Shown: in pieces, positions 59,080 to 64,000 of the stretch
Layout of the letters: the number at the start of each line of letters is the position of its first letter
How positions within the stretch are numbered: the first letter of the stretch is position 1
Made by a program: the position numbers and the translations under genes
Notes under the pieces: generated by a model
Told to the model about the DNA's origin: nothing
What the model saw: the letters and a program-made list of their open reading frames with translations, nothing else
The model's database searches: none
Virus record (IMG/VR): IMGVR_UViG_3300027668_000010
Span: 1-64,000 of that record
Reading direction: 5' to 3' (one strand)
Length of the DNA stretch: 64,000 nucleotides
DNA from: a virus

Positions 59080-59111
59080 CTTGGTAATACCAGGCTTTTT
59101 TTGTATATTTA
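59080..59111 (+). promoter_or_regulatory. Combined terminator and early promoter
   Basis: AGCTTGGTAATACCAGGCT forms an 8-bp stem with a 3-base loop followed by TTTTTTT, a good intrinsic terminator. The same DNA supplies the -33 element (CTTGG), with TATATTTA at 59104-59111 as the -7. The surrounding 60 bases match the site at 34098-34160. Confidence 0.75.
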
Positions 59112-59151
59112 CATAGTAAGAAAGTTAAGAAATACTTAAACAATTAAAACT

Positions 59152-59370
59152 ATGAGTGAATTATATCAAGTAATTAGAACAACTGAGGGGTATGAAGAAC
59201 ATACAACCGATTTATCACATACTGATGCTGTGGAGTTAGTAACAGAATTAGAATCGTGTTTTGAAGGTGAACAATATGAAGTACACCCACAGATGGAAGC
59301 AACACCTGAGCGTGAGTATAGAACTATACCACATGGAGCAGCTGATGGTTGGGAAGATTTAAATTACTAA
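59152..59370 (+). CDS. Hypothetical small acidic protein
   Basis: A 72-residue, strongly acidic protein (MSELYQVIRTTEGYEEHTTD, ending PHGAADGWEDLNY). A single-gene unit between two early promoters. The acidic surface could mimic DNA, but nothing in the sequence proves this. Confidence 0.6.
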   Translation: MSELYQVIRTTEGYEEHTTDLSHTDAVELVTELESCFEGEQYEVHPQMEATPEREYRTIPHGAADGWEDLNY

Positions 59371-59373
59371 AAG

Positions 59374-59405
59374 TTTGGTAGTTCCAATAATAATTTGTAT
59401 ATTTA
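59374..59405 (+). promoter_or_regulatory. Early promoter giving a leaderless mRNA
   Basis: TTTGGTAGTTCCAA, then TATATTTA (59398-59405) followed by CACT and ATG at 59410. The start codon lies where transcription should begin, so the nuclease mRNA is probably leaderless. Confidence 0.75.
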
Positions 59406-59409
59406 CACT

Positions 59410-60357
59410 ATGAAAGAATCAAAGATAAGTAATGTGTTTACATTTGGGGTGAAAGAACCTAATGAGGGTGATGTTACGGTATCATATTCGCAATACACGC
59501 AATATGCGAATTGCCCACATCAATGGAAGTTGAATTATATGGATGGTAATCGTTCATTCGACCCATCAATCCATTTGGTATTTGGCACTGCAATGCACGA
59601 AACCTTACAAAGTTGGTTAGATACATTGTATAATAACTCAATTGAGGATGCATCTAAAATCGATTTAGGTAAGATGTTATACGAATGTATGTTAGTTGAA
59701 TACAAAAAGATGAGAGAACAGACTGGAGTAGAATTCAGTAACGCATCTCAGATGGAAGAGTTCTTAGAGGATGGTATCGCCATACTTGATGAAGTTACTA
59801 AGAATAGAGTTGATTACTTCAATACTCGTCATATGAACTTAGTAGCTATTGAATTACCAATATACCAAAAAGCAATGGAATCTCACAATGTTTATATGAG
59901 GGGGTTCTTAGATTTGGTATTCGAAGATACATACGAAAACAAACTACAGATTTGGGATATCAAAACATCTACGATGGGTTGGAACAAATGGCAGAAAGCT
60001 GATAAAACTAAAACAGCACAATTGGTGTTGTATAAGAAGTTCTTATCAGAACAATTCGGATATCCATTAGATAGAATTAGTACAAAGTATTTTATAGTAA
60101 AACGTAAGTTGATGGAAGGAATGATGTTTGCTCAGAAGAGAGTTCAAACATTCGAACCCGCAAACGGTAAACCGACACTAAATAAGATTACTAAGAGTTT
60201 TGAGGATTTCGTTAGAAATTCGTTCAATGAGGATGGTTCATATAGAACCAAATCGGAGTATCCTGCTATGGCAGGTAAGAACGGAAAATCATGCAAATAC
60301 TGTCCATTTAAAACTGACTACGAAAAGTGTCCGAAGGAGAATAGACATCGAGTTTAA
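59410..60357 (+). CDS. PD-(D/E)XK nuclease with Fe-S cysteines (Cas4/RecB type)
   Basis: A 315-residue nuclease. SYSQYTQYANCPHQWKLNYM opens the RecB-type fold with the first Cys. FGTAMHETLQSWL, RGFLDLVFEDTYENKLQIWD then IKTS hold the D...DxK catalytic motif (about 181-200), and a Q-containing helix follows (TAQLVLYKKFL). The C-terminus CKYCPFKTDYEKC supplies three more Cys, giving the four-Cys Fe-S arrangement of Cas4/AddB nucleases. Role in DNA end processing is inferred. ATG 59410 is preferred over an upstream start inside the promoter. Confidence 0.88.
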   Translation: MKESKISNVFTFGVKEPNEGDVTVSYSQYTQYANCPHQWKLNYMDGNRSFDPSIHLVFGTAMHETLQSWLDTLYNNSIEDASKIDLGKMLYECMLVEYKKMREQTGVEFSNASQMEEFLEDGIAILDEVTKNRVDYFNTRHMNLVAIELPIYQKAMESHNVYMRGFLDLVFEDTYENKLQIWDIKTSTMGWNKWQKADKTKTAQLVLYKKFLSEQFGYPLDRISTKYFIVKRKLMEGMMFAQKRVQTFEPANGKPTLNKITKSFEDFVRNSFNEDGSYRTKSEYPAMAGKNGKSCKYCPFKTDYEKCPKENRHRV

Positions 60358-60377
60358 CAATAATTAAAAATTAAAAT

Positions 60378-60917
60378 ATGAAAAAGTTAATATTATTAAC
60401 AATACCCGTTATATTTGGATTAGGTAGTACAAACCCTCATATGGTGGAATCAGCAGATACATTAGAACTAACAAACGTTGAAATGAAGTTAGTTGAACCT
60501 GTATTTGTAACCCCAATATATACCTTAGATGTTGAATCATTAATTGAAGCGATGATTTGGGTTGAAAGTAGAGGAAATGATTCCGCATATTGCAAAAGAG
60601 AAGAAGCGGTAGGGTGTTTACAAATACGACCTATTATGTTACGGGAATGTAATCGTATATTAGGTATTCAGAAATCTGAATTAGAATACGCATTAGAGGA
60701 TAGGTGGAGTAGAGAGAAGTCGATTGAAATATTTCATATCGTAAATAGTTATCACAACAAAAATAATACATATGAAGCAATCGCACGGTCGTGGAATGGT
60801 GGGCCACAATGGATTAAAAAAAGTAATACAAAAAAATATTGGAGAAAAGTTAACCATCAACTCAAAAAACTCAAAAAAGAAAATGAATATAGTTCTAATA
60901 GGTTCGCCCAGCTATGA
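60378..60917 (+). CDS. Exported lytic transglycosylase-like protein
   Basis: A 179-residue protein with an N-terminal export signal (MKKLILLTIPVIFGLGSTNP) and an SLT/lysozyme-like domain: LIEAMIWVESRGNDSA (catalytic Glu at about 58), VGCLQIRPIMLRECNRI, and ARSWNGGPQWIKKS. It should cleave peptidoglycan glycan strands in the periplasm, as an endolysin or entry/lysis helper. No holin is visible nearby. Its end overlaps the SLOG-like gene by 35 bases. Confidence 0.8.
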   Translation: MKKLILLTIPVIFGLGSTNPHMVESADTLELTNVEMKLVEPVFVTPIYTLDVESLIEAMIWVESRGNDSAYCKREEAVGCLQIRPIMLRECNRILGIQKSELEYALEDRWSREKSIEIFHIVNSYHNKNNTYEAIARSWNGGPQWIKKSNTKKYWRKVNHQLKKLKKENEYSSNRFAQL

Positions 60918-61278
60918 AAACATCAGAAAGCTTAGAGATTTCCTGTTTACTATAAAGCAGAGGTTAGGTACGGATGTTAATATCATTACGCGGGGGAATA
61001 AAGATGGATGTGAAAAGTACATTCGGAAATATGCAATTGAGTTTGGATTCCGATATACTGAATACAACCCAGCAAGTACCAACAGAAATCTATATAGTGG
61101 AATGAGTAAGGAGTATTATGATAAACCATTTCATCCTACACAAACATTACATCAGTATGATTGTATTGTAAAGCACGCTGATAAAATGTTTTACTTTGGT
61201 GGTATAAAGCCATCCGAACAAAAGCACTTGGAGAGATTATTAAATAGATATAATAAAAAAGTAATGTATTTGGATTGA
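60883..61278 (+). CDS. SLOG-like nucleotide-binding protein
   Basis: A 131-residue Rossmann-like protein: MNIVLIGSPSYENIRKLRDF (GS loop), then VNIITRGNKDGCEKYIRKYA. This arrangement resembles DUF2493/YspA-type SLOG proteins (GSR..., then a GG(A/N)xGAD-like loop). SLOG proteins bind nucleotide derivatives. I start at ATG 60883; a longer frame from 60772 lies within the transglycosylase gene. Confidence 0.55.
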   Translation: MNIVLIGSPSYENIRKLRDFLFTIKQRLGTDVNIITRGNKDGCEKYIRKYAIEFGFRYTEYNPASTNRNLYSGMSKEYYDKPFHPTQTLHQYDCIVKHADKMFYFGGIKPSEQKHLERLLNRYNKKVMYLD

Positions 61279-61292
61279 TTAATTTCAATTAC

Positions 61293-61301
61293 ATATTTAT
61301 A
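61293..61301 (+). promoter_or_regulatory. Late-type box ATATTTATA before the glycosyltransferases
   Basis: ACATATTTATAGTAAACAT lies 29 bases upstream of the first glycosyltransferase start. Context and spacing match the structural-gene boxes. Confidence 0.5.
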
Positions 61302-61330
61302 GTAAACATATAAAAACAAGTTATAAAACA

Positions 61331-62728
61331 ATGAGTACAGAAAAAAAGAAACGCAAGATATTATTGCTATCAGATGATATGAGACTCCATAGTGGAATCG
61401 CTACAATGTCGAAGGAGATGGTTCTACATACAGTACACAAATACGATTGGATTCAAGTCGGAGCAGCTGTTAAACATCCTGATGCAGGAAAACTATTTGA
61501 TGTATCAGATTCAGTAGCAGCAGAAAGTGGTGTTAAGGATGCTAGTGTAAAGATTATCCCATTTAGTGGATATGGTAATCAAGAACTACTTAGACAATTA
61601 ATAGCATCAGAACGACCCGATGCTATATTACACTTTACAGACCCGAGGTTTTGGGAGTGGTTGTATGCTATGGAAGATGAAGTTCGTAGACACTGCCCTA
61701 TTATGTATTATAATATATGGGATGATTTACCAGACCCACAATGGAACGCTCCGTTCTATGCAAGTTGTGATTTACTAATGGGTATTTCAAAACAAACGTA
61801 TGGTATTAACCATAGGGTATTAGAAAAGTTTGGTGAGAAGTATGAAGATTGGCAGATAAAGTATGTACCACATGGTGTATCAGAAAAGTTCAAACCAATT
61901 CCAAAAGATTCAGTTGATTTCGGTAAAGTAACTGAATTAAAAAAGAAGCTGAATATTTCAGATAAGAAGTTCGTTGTGTTATATAACAATAGAAACATCC
62001 GTAGAAAGAACCCAGGTGATGTAATATTAGCATATAAAGAAATGTGTGATAGCATGACCGTTGATGAAGCTAAGGATTGTGTTTTATTATTACATACAAC
62101 ACCCATCGACTCTAATGGTACAGATATCCCTGCAGTAATTAAGGAATTATGTTCTGATTATGATGTGGTATTTACAAACGCTCAGTTCTCAACTGATGAA
62201 TTGAATGTATTATACAATATTGCTGATGTTACACTTAATATGGCATCCAATGAAGGATTCGGATTAGCAACTTGTGAATCAATGAAAGCAGGTACACCTA
62301 TTATAGTTAATGTAACAGGTGGTATGCAAGACCATTGTGGATTTACCAAAGATGGTAAGTTCATATCAGCTGATGATTATATAGAATTAGGGTCACTCCA
62401 CAACCACAAAAAACTTCCAGAGAATTTAGGATGGGGTAGATGGGTAAAGCCAATATGGCCTACAAATCGTTCATTACAAGGTTCTCCTATGACACCTTAT
62501 ATATTTGATGATAGGTGTTCATACGAAGATGCTGGTAAAGCATTAAAGCAATGGTATGATATGAGTGAAGAGACTCGTATCGAATGTGGATTAGAAGGTT
62601 CGGAGTTCGCAAATTCAGAAGAAAGTGGAATGAGTGCAAGAAATATGGGAGCGAGATTTATCGATTCCATTGAAGGTACATTTAAAAATTGGTCACCAAG
62701 AAACGAAATAAATTTATGGAAAATATAA
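61331..62728 (+). CDS. Glycosyltransferase, GT-B fold (GT4-like)
   Basis: A 465-residue retaining GT-B enzyme. The N-terminal domain starts RKILLLSDDMRLHSGIATMS. The C-terminal domain has FVVLYNNRNIRRKNPGDVIL, VVFTNAQFSTDELNVLYNIA and NMASNEGFGLATCESMKAGT, the EGFG-x4-E donor-site motif of GT4. Substrate unknown: modified phage DNA, a virion protein or a host surface glycan are possible. A late-type promoter and nearby partner argue for a late role. The end overlaps the next gene by 13 bases. Confidence 0.85.
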   Translation: MSTEKKKRKILLLSDDMRLHSGIATMSKEMVLHTVHKYDWIQVGAAVKHPDAGKLFDVSDSVAAESGVKDASVKIIPFSGYGNQELLRQLIASERPDAILHFTDPRFWEWLYAMEDEVRRHCPIMYYNIWDDLPDPQWNAPFYASCDLLMGISKQTYGINHRVLEKFGEKYEDWQIKYVPHGVSEKFKPIPKDSVDFGKVTELKKKLNISDKKFVVLYNNRNIRRKNPGDVILAYKEMCDSMTVDEAKDCVLLLHTTPIDSNGTDIPAVIKELCSDYDVVFTNAQFSTDELNVLYNIADVTLNMASNEGFGLATCESMKAGTPIIVNVTGGMQDHCGFTKDGKFISADDYIELGSLHNHKKLPENLGWGRWVKPIWPTNRSLQGSPMTPYIFDDRCSYEDAGKALKQWYDMSEETRIECGLEGSEFANSEESGMSARNMGARFIDSIEGTFKNWSPRNEINLWKI

Positions 62729-64000
62729 AGAAGTTATGTGTAGTAAGTGCGCCCGTTGCAACCCGAAGTGGTTATGGTGCACGTAGTAGAGATTTTGTAA
62801 GAGGTCTTATCAAATCAAAACCAGATTGGGATATTAAAATCCTTTCTCAGAGATGGGGAGCAACTCCAATGGATGCACTTAAAGAAGGTGAAGATAGTGA
62901 TTTATTAAATAGAATCATATTGGAGAAAATGGATACTAAACCAAATGTATGGATTCAAATTACTGTACCAAATGAGTTTCAATCAGTTGGTGATTATAAC
63001 ATTGGTGTTACTGCAGGTGTAGAAACAACAGTTATGCCACCTGAATGTTTAGAGGGTATTAATCGTATGGATTTAACATTAGTATCATCCAATTTTACTA
63101 AGGAGGTAATAATGAGTTCTACCTTTGATAAGAAGGATAAAGATTCAGGTCAACAAATAGGCCAGTTGAAGCTTGAAAAGCCGGTTGAGGTTCTATTTGA
63201 AGGTATCGATTTGGATATCTACAATGAAAAAGCAGCAACTGAACCTAGAATTGATAATGTTCTCAAAGATGTTACAGAGGAATTTGCGTTCCTATTTGTA
63301 GGACATTGGTTAAAGGGTGAATTCTTACAAGATAGAAAGAATGTAAGTGGTTTAATTTGGACATTCTTAAATCAGTTCAAAAATAAAAACAAAGTACCAG
63401 CATTAATTCTAAAAACATCATCAGGTTCTACTTCATTAGTAGATAGGGTTCATATTAAACAACAGATTGAACACATAAAGAATCATGTAAGAAAAGAAAC
63501 GGGTGCAAAGAAATTACCTAATATATACCTACTACATTCAGATTTAACAGATGCGGAAATGAACGCATTATACAATCACCCAAAAGTTAAAGCCCATACT
63601 TCTTTTACGAGAGGTGAAGGATTTGGAAGACCTTTATTAGAAGCTACTATTAGTGGTAAACCAATGGTTGTTAGTGGTTGGAGTGGTCATATGGACTTTA
63701 TGCAACCAACATTTGTTAATGTAATTAGTGGTAAGTTAGACAACGTTCATAATACAGCTGCTGATAAGTTCCTTCTTAAAGAAGGGCAGTGGTTCACAAT
63801 TGATTATAGTGCCGCTGGTTCATATATGGAAGGTATTTTCAAAAATTACAAAACACATTTGGAATTATCAAGAAAACATCGTAAGTTTACAAAAGATAAC
63901 TTTTCATTTGATAAGATGGTTGAATTAATGGGTACTCTAATAGATGAAACTAAGGTTGCCTCTAAACCACAGACTGTTGGTTTACAGTTACCTAAGTTGA
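62716..64000 (+). CDS. Glycosyltransferase, GT-B fold, partial at window end
   Basis: ATG 62716 opens a frame that runs to the window edge (428 residues seen, no stop). The N-terminus LCVVSAPVATRSGYGARSRD resembles that of the preceding enzyme. The C-terminal half has FLFVGHWLKGEFLQDRKNVS, NALYNHPKVKAHTSFTRGEG then FGRPLLEATISGKP, a GT4-type donor motif. The 13-base overlap with the previous gene suggests the two enzymes work in one pathway. Confidence 0.82.
   Translation, partial: MENIKKLCVVSAPVATRSGYGARSRDFVRGLIKSKPDWDIKILSQRWGATPMDALKEGEDSDLLNRIILEKMDTKPNVWIQITVPNEFQSVGDYNIGVTAGVETTVMPPECLEGINRMDLTLVSSNFTKEVIMSSTFDKKDKDSGQQIGQLKLEKPVEVLFEGIDLDIYNEKAATEPRIDNVLKDVTEEFAFLFVGHWLKGEFLQDRKNVSGLIWTFLNQFKNKNKVPALILKTSSGSTSLVDRVHIKQQIEHIKNHVRKETGAKKLPNIYLLHSDLTDAEMNALYNHPKVKAHTSFTRGEGFGRPLLEATISGKPMVVSGWSGHMDFMQPTFVNVISGKLDNVHNTAADKFLLKEGQWFTIDYSAAGSYMEGIFKNYKTHLELSRKHRKFTKDNFSFDKMVELMGTLIDETKVASKPQTVGLQLPKL

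Noticed and set aside
60772-60882. Upstream start for the SLOG-like gene
   Set aside because: It would overlap the transglycosylase by about 145 bases, and the Rossmann fold clearly begins at MNIVLIGSPSY (60883).
1-64000. Integrase, attachment site or transposon
   Set aside because: No recombinase or transposase motif and no insertion-sequence ends were recognised; the gene content is that of a lytic T4-like phage.

Overview
This 64 kb window is a contiguous piece of a large T4-like tailed phage (myovirus) genome. All credible genes lie on the + strand, tightly packed with ATGA or TAATG junctions, and the DNA is AT-rich. The host is most likely a member of the Bacteroidota, probably a flavobacterium. 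The evidence for the host is: early-region promoters with the Bacteroidota layout (-33 TTTG, about 20 bases, -7 TAnnTTTG); a bS21 protein of Bacteroidota type; a small Hc1/histone-H1-like protein typical of that phylum; and DUF285 and LamG surface-type proteins. I see no tRNA gene, integrase, transposase or CRISPR array.

Layout. 1-4.1 kb: head genes, with two unknown proteins, a phage ribosomal protein bS21, an acidic gp22-like prohead scaffold and the gp23 major capsid protein. 4.1-18.6 kb: PhoH, then a large adhesion region with a 1976-residue repetitive fibre, five LamG-like paralogues plus the remnant of a sixth, a second fibre with a C-terminal S74 chaperone, and a DUF285 repeat protein. 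18.6-34.1 kb: neck, tail and baseplate (gp13/14/15-like, sheath gp18, tube gp19, gp26/gp51-like chaperones in overlapping frames, tape measure, baseplate proteins including a LysM-like gp53). 34.2-42.2 kb: small early genes, a SWIM zinc-finger mini-protein, a metallophosphoesterase and a compact family-A DNA polymerase-like protein. 42.2-60.4 kb: replication, recombination and nucleotide metabolism (gp32, UvsX, RNase H/FEN, gp41, NrdA/NrdB, MazG-like, thioredoxin, a Mom-like DNA modification protein, gp43, gp45, a DUF4338 protein, gp44, a histone-like protein, gp62, DUF1599, an exported nuclease, an Fe-S PD-(D/E)XK nuclease). 60.4-64 kb: an exported lytic transglycosylase, a SLOG-like protein and two glycosyltransferases, the last cut by the window edge.

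Control. Two promoter classes divide the window. Structural genes, nrdB and the glycosyltransferases are preceded by an ATATTTATA box, usually with a Shine-Dalgarno-like GGAG/AGGA leader. Early and replication genes have Bacteroidota-type promoters whose -33 element usually lies in a short inverted repeat (TTGG-N3-5-CCAA) or a related ATATACG/CGTATAT arrangement, and mostly have A-rich leaders without Shine-Dalgarno.

The most interesting hypothesis joins two of these observations. Bacteroidota ribosomes normally hide their anti-Shine-Dalgarno, with help from bS21. This phage carries its own bS21, in which the position I align with the host anti-SD-contacting tyrosine is an arginine, and it gives its late genes good Shine-Dalgarno sequences. 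The phage may therefore re-tune host ribosomes toward its late mRNAs. Other items worth following up are the family-A polymerase, the histone-like protein, the Mom-like and DUF1599 proteins, the DruA-like DUF4338 protein, a possible programmed frameshift in gp26/gp51, and a cassette-like gene flanked by related repeats.
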